DNA of 7,310 nucleotides. Origin: an uncultured Clostridia bacterium. GTDB lineage: Bacteria > Bacillota > Clostridia > Christensenellales > Borkfalkiaceae. The DNA lies in assembly GCA_946624395.1 (NCBI GenBank), contig CAMORY010000113.1:1-7310 (forward strand), in the 5' to 3' direction. The position numbers and the translations under genes are program-made. The notes beneath the pieces were generated by a model. That model did not search any database. It had not been told where the DNA came from and saw only the letters and a list, made by a program, of their open reading frames with translations. Below, piece by piece: positions 1 to 5,312 of the stretch (the first letter of the stretch is position 1; the number at the start of each line of letters is the position of its first letter).

Positions 1-356
1 CCCGTCTGCGTTTCCAAAGAAACTTTACAGCCGTTTTCGGTAAATACGGTTATAGTCGCGTCGCGGAATTTCGCTTGGTTTATAATGGAAAATTCGCTGT
101 TATCGTCGGTTTTTGTCAGGCGTATAAAATACCCGCCTTTAAGGTCGGTTATAGTCGCGTTTTTCGGCGGATTATTTAAAAATTCGCCGTCTAAATAGAA
201 CGCGAAACTCGTGCCTTTGCCCATTAACGGGCAAATTTCGGTAAGCGGGTACGGCTCTTCTAAATTGCAGAATTTTACCGAGTGGTCTACGCTACCGAAA
301 ATTACGCCCTGAAATTTTATTACCGCGGGAAAGTCGCAGAAAAAATAAAAGTACAT
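1..356 (-). CDS. Hypothetical protein, N-terminal part (runs off the left edge)
   Basis: An open frame of 118 complete codons runs from ATG at 356 leftwards to the window edge without a stop, so the C-terminus is outside. A stop codon lies in frame three codons upstream of the ATG (363-365), so no earlier start is possible; the next Met is residue 46. The protein begins MYFYFFCDFPAVIKF and contains alternating hydrophobic and polar stretches that suggest beta strands (for example GGYFIRLTK). I see no signal peptide, membrane segment, catalytic motif or known domain. Codon use matches the neighbouring genes. The only purine-rich stretch (AAGGAA) abuts the ATG, too close for a normal ribosome binding site. 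It is divergent from the coiled-coil gene at 429. I do not recognise the family. The reading frame is well supported; the function is unknown. Confidence 0.72.
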   Translation of the reverse strand, partial: MYFYFFCDFPAVIKFQGVIFGSVDHSVKFCNLEEPYPLTEICPLMGKGTSFAFYLDGEFLNNPPKNATITDLKGGYFIRLTKTDDNSEFSIINQAKFRDATITVFTENGCKVSLETQT

Positions 357-364
357 TTCCTTTT

Positions 365-380
365 ATTTTATGAATAAAAT
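365..380. promoter_or_regulatory. AT-rich dyad in the divergent intergenic region
   Basis: ATTTTAT-GA-ATAAAAT is a perfect 7+7 bp inverted repeat with a 2-base spacer. It overlaps the leftward -10 (367-372) and a rightward TAAAAT (375-380) that could be a -10 for the gene at 429, although no good rightward -35 is visible. Its place between divergent genes would suit an operator, but AT-rich dyads also arise by chance. Confidence 0.3.
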
Positions 381-396
381 CGCCGCGGTATGTCAA
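367..396 (-). promoter_or_regulatory. Candidate sigma-A promoter for the leftward hypothetical gene
   Basis: On the minus strand a perfect -35 TTGACA (391-396) is followed after 18 bases by CATAAA (367-372), a 4/6 match to TATAAT. Transcription would start near 360, only about four bases before the ATG at 356, so the mRNA would be almost leaderless. That fits the lack of a properly spaced ribosome binding site. The -10 match is only moderate. Confidence 0.45.
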
Positions 397-428
397 TACC
401 TTAAAAAACGGATATTAAGGAGTAAAAT

Positions 429-653
429 ATGAAAACACAGGTCTGCGACAATAAAGATAACGTTATACCCGCAAAAGATTTCGTTATAATAAGGCTTAAA
501 AAAGAGATAAATCGCCTTGCCGATAAACTTTCGGAAAACCTTAAAAGGGAAAATCTGGCGCTTAAAAAAGAGATAGCGATATTAAAGAGCGAAAACGCCA
601 GATTATACAGGGTTTTGCGCGATAAAAGCGACGTAATGCGCTTTAACGCGTAA
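429..653 (+). CDS. Small coiled-coil protein of unknown function
   Basis: A 74-residue protein whose ATG follows an AAGGAG ribosome binding site (417-422) at a spacing of 6, which fixes the start. Residues 1-20 contain one Cys and no obvious motif. Residues 21-68 are almost wholly Lys, Glu, Arg, Leu, Ile and Asn with heptad-like spacing of Leu/Ile (RLKKEINRLADKL, then LKKEIAILKSENARLYRVL), a likely coiled coil. There is no signal peptide or membrane segment, so it is probably cytoplasmic and oligomeric. Its basic/acidic pattern resembles short division- or DNA-associated coiled-coil proteins, but nothing assigns it to a family. It is divergent from the hypothetical gene on the left and is followed by a separate promoter for the synthase. 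The CDS is likely real because of its good ribosome binding site and typical codon use; the function is unknown. Confidence 0.75.
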   Translation: MKTQVCDNKDNVIPAKDFVIIRLKKEINRLADKLSENLKRENLALKKEIAILKSENARLYRVLRDKSDVMRFNA

Positions 654-662
654 GGCGTTAAA
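642..662 (+). terminator. Weak hairpin at the end of the coiled-coil gene
   Basis: TTTAACGC (642-649) and GCGTTAAA (655-662) form a perfect 8-bp stem with a 5-base loop spanning the stop codon at 651-653. There is no clear U-run afterwards (AATTATTG follows), and the -35 of the next promoter starts at 667, so terminator activity is uncertain. Confidence 0.3.
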
Positions 663-666
663 ATTA

Positions 667-695
667 TTGACAACAGTATGGAATTGTGGTAGAAT
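667..695 (+). promoter_or_regulatory. Strong sigma-A promoter for the oxoamine synthase gene
   Basis: A perfect -35 TTGACA (667-672), a 17-base spacer and a -10 TAGAAT (690-695, 5/6) predict a start near 702 and a leader of about 76 bases. The ribosome binding site AAGGA (767-771) is 6 bases before the ATG at 778. The leader has a small CTAAA/TTTAG dyad (747-760) but no recognisable riboswitch. Confidence 0.8.
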
Positions 696-777
696 AAATC
701 CCGTATATCCGCGCGTGCGAAAGGGTGTCGTTTTTCGGCGGACGTACTAAAATTTTTTAGCGGTTTAAGGATTCTTT

Positions 778-1971
778 ATGGATTTATTTACCAAATGCGA
801 AAAGTACGATTACGTTAAACAGATGAAAGCGGCGGGCATTTACCCGTATTTTCACAAACTTGAAACAAAGCAAGCGCCGGAAGTCGTTATGGAAGGCAAA
901 GACATCATAATGATAGGTTCTAACAACTATTTAGGTCTTACTTCTCATCCCGAAGTTATGGAAGCGGGTATAAAGGCGATTGAAAAATACGGTTCGGGTT
1001 GTTCGGGCAGTAGGTTTTTGAACGGCACTTTGGATATACACGTAGAACTCGAAAAAGAACTCGCCGAGTTTTTACATAAAGAAGACGTCGTGACGTTTTC
1101 GACGGGGTTTCAGAGCAATCTGGGTATAATTTCCGCAATCGCGGGCAGAACCGACTATATTCTCTGCGATAAGGAAAACCACGCGAGTATTTACGACGGT
1201 TGCAGACTTTCTTTTGCGAAGATGCTCCGCTATAACCACTCGGACATGGAAGATTTGGAACGGCAACTTGCAAGCGTACCCGACACAGCCGGCATACTTA
1301 TAGTAAGCGACGGCGTGTTCAGTATGGGCGGCGATATATGTAAATTGCCGGAGATTGTTAAACTTGCCAAAAAGTACGGCGCGAGAATAATGATTGACGA
1401 CGCGCACGGCTTGGGCGTTCTTGGCGCGCACGGCAGGGGAACTGCGGAACATTTCGGTTTAGAAGACGAAGTAGATATTTATATGGGTACGTTTTCAAAG
1501 TCTCTCGCAAGTCTCGGCGGCTATATGGCGGCAAGGAAAGACGTTTGCGAATACGTTCGCCACAATTCCCGTCCGTTCATCTTTTCCGCGTCCATTACCC
1601 CCGCAAGCGTGGCGTCGGCAAGGGCGGCGCTCGCTATACTTAAAAGAGAGCCCGAACGCGTTAAACGCCTTGCGGATATAAGTTGTTATATGCGTAATAA
1701 ATTAAAAGACTTGGGTGTTGCTCTAAAGGAAAGCGGCGATAATACCCCGATTATTCCTATTTATACGTACTTTAACCGCAGAACTTTTATCGCCTGCAAA
1801 ATGCTGTTTGAACGCGGCGTGTACGTAAACTCTACAATTTCGCCCGCAGTACCCGTAGGCAGCAGTCTTATCCGCACGAGTTATATGGCAACCCATACGG
1901 AAGCGCAGATGGACAAAGCCGCTAAAGAAATCAAAGAAGTTTTAGATTTAGTAAAAGAGATAGACGATTAA
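778..1971 (+). CDS. PLP-dependent alpha-oxoamine synthase, serine palmitoyltransferase-like
   Basis: A 397-residue cytoplasmic enzyme of the fold-type I alpha-oxoamine synthase family, which condenses an amino acid with an acyl-CoA with loss of CO2. Visible landmarks are the N-terminal IGSNNYLGL (46-54), the glycine-rich GSGCSGSRFLNGT (72-84), His135 that would stack on PLP (ENHAS), Asp207 and His210 in IDDAHGLG (206-213), the Schiff-base Lys241 in GTFSKSLAS (237-245), and Arg366 in the C-terminal domain (LIRTSYMATHT) as the likely carboxylate-binding residue. The family includes BioF, Kbl, HemA and serine palmitoyltransferase. From memory, SGSRFLNGTLDIHVELE, GTFSKSLAS and MATHT look closest to Bacteroides-type serine palmitoyltransferase, and Kbl sequences differ at these places. 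No biotin, threonine-degradation or haem genes lie nearby. The exact substrate is inferred, so no gene symbol is given. The length is normal and the start is fixed by AAGGA at 767-771. Confidence 0.9.
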   Translation: MDLFTKCEKYDYVKQMKAAGIYPYFHKLETKQAPEVVMEGKDIIMIGSNNYLGLTSHPEVMEAGIKAIEKYGSGCSGSRFLNGTLDIHVELEKELAEFLHKEDVVTFSTGFQSNLGIISAIAGRTDYILCDKENHASIYDGCRLSFAKMLRYNHSDMEDLERQLASVPDTAGILIVSDGVFSMGGDICKLPEIVKLAKKYGARIMIDDAHGLGVLGAHGRGTAEHFGLEDEVDIYMGTFSKSLASLGGYMAARKDVCEYVRHNSRPFIFSASITPASVASARAALAILKREPERVKRLADISCYMRNKLKDLGVALKESGDNTPIIPIYTYFNRRTFIACKMLFERGVYVNSTISPAVPVGSSLIRTSYMATHTEAQMDKAAKEIKEVLDLVKEIDD

Positions 1972-1978
1972 ATTTATA
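1960..1978. repeat. 19-bp direct repeat, left copy (end of the synthase gene)
   Basis: ATAGACGATTAAATTTATA occurs here and again, identically, at 3127-3145. This copy encodes the last three residues (Ile-Asp-Asp) and stop codon of the synthase plus 7 further bases. The bases on either side differ between copies, so the repeat is exactly 19 bp. Confidence 0.9.
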
Positions 1979-1984
1979 AAGACT

Positions 1985-2021
1985 TTATTCACACACCGTT
2001 TTTAGGTGTGTGAATAATTTT
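1985..2021 (+). terminator. Rho-independent terminator after the oxoamine synthase
   Basis: TTATTCACACACC (1985-1997) and GGTGTGTGAATAA (2005-2017) form a perfect 13-bp stem with a 7-base loop, followed by TTTT (2018-2021). It lies 13 bases after the synthase stop and 16 bases before the acyltransferase ATG, inside the putative insert. The U-tail is short, so readthrough into the acyltransferase gene is possible. Confidence 0.75.
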
Positions 2022-2037
2022 AAAATCATCAGAGAAA

Positions 2038-3123
2038 ATGCAAACAGAACAACAAATGTTAAAACCGAAAGGAAGAATAGTTTCATTAGATTTATTACGT
2101 GTAATAGCGATTTTTTGCGTAGTGGGGATACACACTTCGCAATTATTTATTTACGTACAAAACACTGCGTCAATAGGGTTTATTTTAGGTAATATTTTAA
2201 ACTGTATATCTCGTATCGGCGTGCCGCTTTTCGTAATGTTGTCGGGTGCGTTGATGCTAAACGAAAACAAAGCGCTTTCTTTTAAGACTACTATGAATAA
2301 AGTATTGAAGATTTTAATTCTGCTATTCTCGTGGTCTATAATTTACGCACTTTTATTGATTATAATAAAACCGCTTTGTCAAGGGATTAGTCCAAGTTTT
2401 ACCGATTTTGCGCACGCGGCTTTAACAGGAGATTATTATCTTAATGGTGCTACTCATTTTTGGTATTTATATATGATAATAGGGTTATATCTTATAACTC
2501 CTATATTAAGAGCGTTCGTTTGTATCGCAAACGCGAAAATTGTTTTGTGGTTTATCGTTCTTGCATTTGCTACTGTGTTTATTCCCAGATTTTTAGACGG
2601 CGTGCTTGGAGTTTCCGGCATAAACGATAGCGATGTTATGGCACGTATGGGACAATTCCGCATATCGCTTGTAGGTGAATACGGGGCGTATTATTTGTTG
2701 GGTTGGTATCTGTTTTACGTTAATCCACCTAAAAAGTTCAGAATAATTGTTTATATTATTGGTGTATTAAGTCTTATGTTTTTGATAGTTGCCACGCAAT
2801 GCACTTATGATGGTAAGGGTACTTTTATTTTCTATGATAATTTGAAACTACCCGCAATTTGTTATGCTATGGCAGTCTTTTTATTTATAAAGAATTGTAA
2901 ATATCTGCGAGAGAATAGATTTATAACTTTATTATCTAAACTTTCTTTCGGCGTTTATGCCGCACATTTTCTTTTGCTGGAATTAGCACTTACATTGTTT
3001 GGTTCGATTTCCGTAATTCCGATAAAGATTGTGGTTTATTTTGTTTTTATCAGCGCAGCATCTTTTATAGTTAGTTATGTTTTAAGTTTAATACCGTTTG
3101 TTCGTAAAATAGTAAGGTGTTAG
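2038..3123 (+). CDS. Membrane acyltransferase, acyltransferase-3 family (OafA/WecH-like)
   Basis: A 361-residue integral membrane protein with about ten hydrophobic segments spread along its length. Family features are the first helix RVIAIFCVVGIHT with Arg21 and the conserved His32, SRIGVPLFVMLSG (58-70), HFWYLYMIIGLYLITPIL (140-157), and LSFGVYAAHFLLLE (302-315). The family (PF01757) transfers acetyl or other acyl groups from acyl-CoA to sugars, peptidoglycan or glycolipids on the envelope; the acceptor here cannot be read from sequence. The start is uncertain: ATG 2038 has only a weak purine-rich stretch before it, and ATG 2056 is an alternative. There is no convincing promoter between the terminator ending at 2021 and the gene. 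By eye GC is about one third, against about half in the iron-sulfur genes. With the flanking 19-bp repeats this suggests horizontal acquisition. Confidence 0.88.
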   Translation: MQTEQQMLKPKGRIVSLDLLRVIAIFCVVGIHTSQLFIYVQNTASIGFILGNILNCISRIGVPLFVMLSGALMLNENKALSFKTTMNKVLKILILLFSWSIIYALLLIIIKPLCQGISPSFTDFAHAALTGDYYLNGATHFWYLYMIIGLYLITPILRAFVCIANAKIVLWFIVLAFATVFIPRFLDGVLGVSGINDSDVMARMGQFRISLVGEYGAYYLLGWYLFYVNPPKKFRIIVYIIGVLSLMFLIVATQCTYDGKGTFIFYDNLKLPAICYAMAVFLFIKNCKYLRENRFITLLSKLSFGVYAAHFLLLELALTLFGSISVIPIKIVVYFVFISAASFIVSYVLSLIPFVRKIVRC

Positions 3124-3126
3124 TGA

Positions 3127-3145
3127 ATAGACGATTAAATTTATA
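3127..3145. repeat. 19-bp direct repeat, right copy
   Basis: An exact second copy of the sequence at 1960-1978, starting three bases after the acyltransferase stop (3121-3123). It duplicates the end of the synthase coding sequence although no such gene ends here, which is why it reads as an insertion or recombination junction. Confidence 0.9.
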
Positions 3146-3161
3146 TATGTTTTAATTTTAA

Positions 3162-3204
3162 TAGCCCCGAAAACTTTCGGGGCTAGTAAAATTTTGTTTT
3201 TTTT
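3162..3204 (+). terminator. Rho-independent terminator after the acyltransferase
   Basis: TAGCCCCGAAA (3162-3172) and TTTCGGGGCTA (3175-3185) form a perfect GC-rich dyad; in practice about 9 bp with a small loop. T-rich sequence follows, with runs at 3192-3195 and 3197-3204. The main U-run is offset by about ten bases. It isolates the iron-sulfur operon from upstream transcription and was probably the synthase terminator before the insertion. Confidence 0.75.
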
Positions 3205-3219
3205 AAAGACGTTTTTTGC

Positions 3220-3248
3220 TTGACGGAACGGGGAAATAGTAATATAAT
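3220..3248 (+). promoter_or_regulatory. Promoter of the iron-sulfur cluster operon
   Basis: TTGACG (3220-3225, 5/6), a 17-base spacer and a perfect TATAAT (3243-3248) predict a start near 3255. This is one of the two strongest promoters in the window and drives the regulator-nifS-iscU genes. Confidence 0.85.
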
Positions 3249-3250
3249 TT

Positions 3251-3277
3251 TAATTGCAACCGATTTGGTTGCAATTA
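3251..3277. promoter_or_regulatory. Probable Rrf2/IscR operator overlapping the start of transcription
   Basis: TAATTGCAACC (3251-3261) and GGTTGCAATTA (3267-3277) form a perfect 11+11 bp dyad with a 5-base spacer, beginning two bases after the -10. Because transcription should start near 3255, inside the left arm, the RNA would lack part of the stem. A DNA operator is therefore more likely than an RNA hairpin. Bound regulator would block initiation, so repression by the adjacent Rrf2 protein is the natural inference. Confidence 0.65.
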
Positions 3278-3304
3278 CGGTTAAAAAAGTCAAGGACGGG
3301 TAAA

Positions 3305-3730
3305 ATGAAACTGTCGTCTAAAACGCACTACGGGCTTATGGCGTGCCATATCTTAGCCGAAAACTATCCCGATAACACCGTTTCCGCAAGCGCGTTAGAG
3401 AGCCGAATTTCCGTTTCGGGGAAATATCTTGAAAAGATAATGCGTATGTTGTCCGCGCGCGGGATAATCACCGCAAACCGTGGCGCAAGCGGCGGGTATT
3501 TTCTTGCAAAGCCGCCGGAAGAAATTAAAATCGGGGAAATCGTCAGGGCATTAGAAGACGATATGCAGATAATCGGGTGCGTAGCAAAGGACGGTGCGTG
3601 CCGTTGCCCTTCGCAAGCGGTTTGGAAACGGCTTTACGACGGGATAAACGAAGTTTTAGACGGTATGACTTTACAACAAATGCTTGACGGCGATATACAA
3701 GGAGAGTTAAATGCGGAATATTTATTTTGA
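3305..3730 (+). CDS. Rrf2-family transcriptional regulator, IscR-like
   Basis: A 141-residue cytoplasmic DNA-binding regulator. The start is ATG 3305, with AAGGA at 3292-3296 (spacing 8). A longer frame opens at TTG 3254 but would begin inside the operator and before the usual Rrf2 N-terminus MKLSSKTHYGL. The winged helix-turn-helix covers roughly residues 1-70, with recognition region VSGKYLEKIMRMLSARGI (37-54) and wing NRGASGGYFLAKPP (58-71). Cys92, Cys99 and Cys101 (GCVAKDGACRC) lie where this family binds an iron-sulfur cluster; the C-x6-C-x-C spacing differs from the C-x5-C-x5-C of E. coli IscR. The gene overlaps nifS by 20 bases. Autorepression through the dyad at 3251-3277 according to cluster status is inferred. 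It could instead sense cysteine like CymR, but the Cys triad and the nifS-iscU partners favour an IscR-like role. Confidence 0.9.
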   Translation: MKLSSKTHYGLMACHILAENYPDNTVSASALESRISVSGKYLEKIMRMLSARGIITANRGASGGYFLAKPPEEIKIGEIVRALEDDMQIIGCVAKDGACRCPSQAVWKRLYDGINEVLDGMTLQQMLDGDIQGELNAEYLF

Positions 3731-4895
3731 CCATGCGGCGACAACGCCTTTATGCGAAGAAGCGTTCAATAAAATGAAGCCGTATTTTACGCAAATTTTC
3801 GGCAACGCTAACAGCCAGCACGCTTTCGGGCGTGAAGCGGTCAAGGCGGTGGACGAAGCAAGGGACGCGATAGCGGGTTTTATAAACTGCCGCCCCAACG
3901 AACTGTATTTTACTTCGGGCGGGACGGAAAGCGATAACTGGGCGTTGCGCGGTGCGGCGCACGCTTGCGCTAAAAAAGGCAAACACCTTATTATAAGCCC
4001 GATAGAACACGCGGCTATGCTTTCGACGGCAAAAGCGCTTACTAAAGAAGGCTTTACCGTAGATTTTATGAAAGTGGACGCCGACGGGTTTATAGACCTT
4101 GAACATTTAAAATCCATAATCCGCCCCGATACCACGTTTATCGGCTGTATGATGGCAAATAACGAAGTCGGCACGATAGAACCGATAAAAGAGATAGTGA
4201 AAATCGCGCACTCTCGCGGCGCAATCTGTTTTACCGACGCGGTGCAGGCGGCGGGCGTATTAAAAATAGACGTCAAAGACTTGGGCGTAGATATGATGAG
4301 TATGAGTTCGCATAAAATCTACGGACCTAAAGGCGTGGGTGCGCTGTATATAAGAAACGGGCTACTTATCGACAGCATAATAACGGGCGGGCATCAGGAA
4401 CGTATGAAGCGCGGCGGCACGACCAACGTGGCGGGCGTAGTCGGGTTTGCGGAAGCGTTTAAGATTGCAGACCGCGACAGAGAAAAGAATTTCGAGTACG
4501 TAAGTATGCTTCGCGACAGGTTCATAGACCGCGTGCTGGCGGAAGTACCGTTCGTAAAACTCAACGGACCGTATAAAAAGGACAGACTCCCCGCAAACGC
4601 CGATTTTTCGTTTAAGTATATCGAAGGAGAATCCATACTGTTCTCGCTTGACCTTGCGGGGATTGCGGTGTCGTCGGGTTCTGCGTGTTCGTCGGGTTCG
4701 TTAGAGCCGTCGCACGTACTTTTGGCGTTAGGGCTGCCCGAAGGCTTGGCACACGGTTCGATACGGTTTTCGTTCGGTAAACATAACACGGTGGAAGAAG
4801 TTGACTACGCGGTGGAAGTATTAAAACAGGCGGTAAATAGGCTTAGAGAAATGTCGCCGCTATTCAAAGCACAAGGAGAAATCAAAAATGTATAA
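3711..4895 (+). CDS. nifS: Cysteine desulfurase (NifS/IscS)
   Basis: A 394-residue PLP enzyme that removes sulfur from L-cysteine, forms a persulfide on its active-site Cys and passes it to the scaffold. Landmarks are YFDHAATTP (5-13), TSGGTESDN (68-76) for phosphate binding, His100 that stacks on PLP (IEHAAM), Asp176 and Gln179 (TDAVQ), the Schiff-base Lys202 in SSHKIYGPKG (199-208), GGTTNVAG (235-242), and the catalytic Cys326 in SSGSACSSGS (321-330). The long loop around Cys326 places it in group I with IscS and NifS rather than SufS. The start is set by AAGGAG at 3699-3704 (spacing 6). The gene begins 20 bases inside the regulator gene and overlaps iscU by 8 bases, indicating translational coupling. 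The length is typical and all key residues are present. The choice between the names nifS and iscS is arbitrary here. Confidence 0.96.
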   Translation: MRNIYFDHAATTPLCEEAFNKMKPYFTQIFGNANSQHAFGREAVKAVDEARDAIAGFINCRPNELYFTSGGTESDNWALRGAAHACAKKGKHLIISPIEHAAMLSTAKALTKEGFTVDFMKVDADGFIDLEHLKSIIRPDTTFIGCMMANNEVGTIEPIKEIVKIAHSRGAICFTDAVQAAGVLKIDVKDLGVDMMSMSSHKIYGPKGVGALYIRNGLLIDSIITGGHQERMKRGGTTNVAGVVGFAEAFKIADRDREKNFEYVSMLRDRFIDRVLAEVPFVKLNGPYKKDRLPANADFSFKYIEGESILFSLDLAGIAVSSGSACSSGSLEPSHVLLALGLPEGLAHGSIRFSFGKHNTVEEVDYAVEVLKQAVNRLREMSPLFKAQGEIKNV

Positions 4896-5262
4896 CGAAA
4901 AGGTAATGGAAGTATTTAAAAACCCAAAAAACGTGGGTGAGATAGAAATCCCCGACGGTATCGGCACGGTCGGCAACGAGACTTGCGGCGATATAATGCA
5001 GATATCGCTTCGAATAGAAAACGACGTGATAGTGGACGCCAAATTTAAGACCTTCGGGTGCGCGGCGGCAATCGCCACGAGTTCGACCGCGACAGAAATG
5101 GTAAAGGGTATGACGGTTGACGAAGCGTTAAAACTCACTAATAAAGTCGTTATCGAAAAATTAGGCGGACTGCCCGCGCAAAAAATCCACTGTTCGGTGC
5201 TTGCCGAAGAAGCAATCAAAAAGGCGATAGAAGACTACCGCGCAAAACAAGCCGCAAAGTAA
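4888..5262 (+). CDS. iscU: Iron-sulfur cluster scaffold, IscU / NifU N-terminal type
   Basis: A 124-residue cytoplasmic scaffold on which [2Fe-2S] and [4Fe-4S] clusters are built from NifS sulfur. The three cluster-ligand cysteines are Cys33 (ETCGD), Cys58 (TFGCAAA) and Cys102 (KIHCSVLAE), with the conserved Asp35 that favours cluster release. It is the stand-alone IscU-like domain; the NifU middle ferredoxin-like and C-terminal Nfu domains are absent. The HscA-recognition motif LPPVK of proteobacterial IscU is replaced by LPAQK (95-99), in keeping with the absence of hscA/hscB nearby. The start follows AAGGAG at 4873-4878 (spacing 9), inside the end of nifS, with an 8-base overlap, so the two are probably translated in step. 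The small gene at 5313 follows after 50 bases. Confidence 0.95.
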   Translation: MYNEKVMEVFKNPKNVGEIEIPDGIGTVGNETCGDIMQISLRIENDVIVDAKFKTFGCAAAIATSSTATEMVKGMTVDEALKLTNKVVIEKLGGLPAQKIHCSVLAEEAIKKAIEDYRAKQAAK

Positions 5263-5312
5263 AGCATAATCCGACAATATTTGCGCATACTAACCCGTAA
5301 AAGGGGGAAATT

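Larger units (their letters stand above)
1979..3145 (+). mobile_element. Putative inserted acyltransferase cassette bounded by 19-bp repeats
   Basis: The 1167-bp unit between equivalent points of the two 19-bp repeats contains a hairpin, one complete low-GC gene and nothing else. The left repeat completes the synthase gene. The right repeat carries the same Ile-Asp-Asp-stop sequence and leads into a strong intrinsic terminator, as expected if that terminator originally followed the synthase. This is the footprint of an insertion at a gene's 3' end that preserved the reading frame. No transposase or integrase is present, so it would have moved in trans or by recombination between short repeats. 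The hairpin arm near the left end (1985-1997) has a gapped complementary copy at the right end (3116-3129). The repeat is seen directly; its origin by insertion is inferred. Confidence 0.55.

Noticed and set aside
702..777. Riboswitch in the synthase leader
   Set aside because: At about 76 bases with only weak dyads and no recognisable aptamer core or terminator, it is better described as an ordinary leader.
956..1452. Leftward ORFs antisense to the oxoamine synthase
   Set aside because: Composition reflects the opposite-strand codons; the plus-strand gene has intact catalytic motifs throughout.
2010..2192. 60-residue rightward ORF overlapping the start of the acyltransferase gene
   Set aside because: It begins within the terminator stem, overlaps the acyltransferase in another frame and has no motif; the acyltransferase frame has clear family features.
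1979..3145. Integron gene cassette with an attC site
   Set aside because: The arrangement (promoterless gene, palindrome, repeat) is suggestive, but I see no proper GTTRRRY/RYYYAAC core pairs and no integrase.
3254..3304. Longer Rrf2 regulator starting at TTG 3254
   Set aside because: This start lies at the predicted transcription start and inside the operator, has no ribosome binding site, and adds residues before the typical N-terminus; ATG 3305 has AAGGA at the right distance.
3722..4789. Long leftward ORFs (up to 184 codons) antisense to nifS
   Set aside because: They are shadows of a conserved cysteine desulfurase on the plus strand and show no family features or ribosome binding sites.
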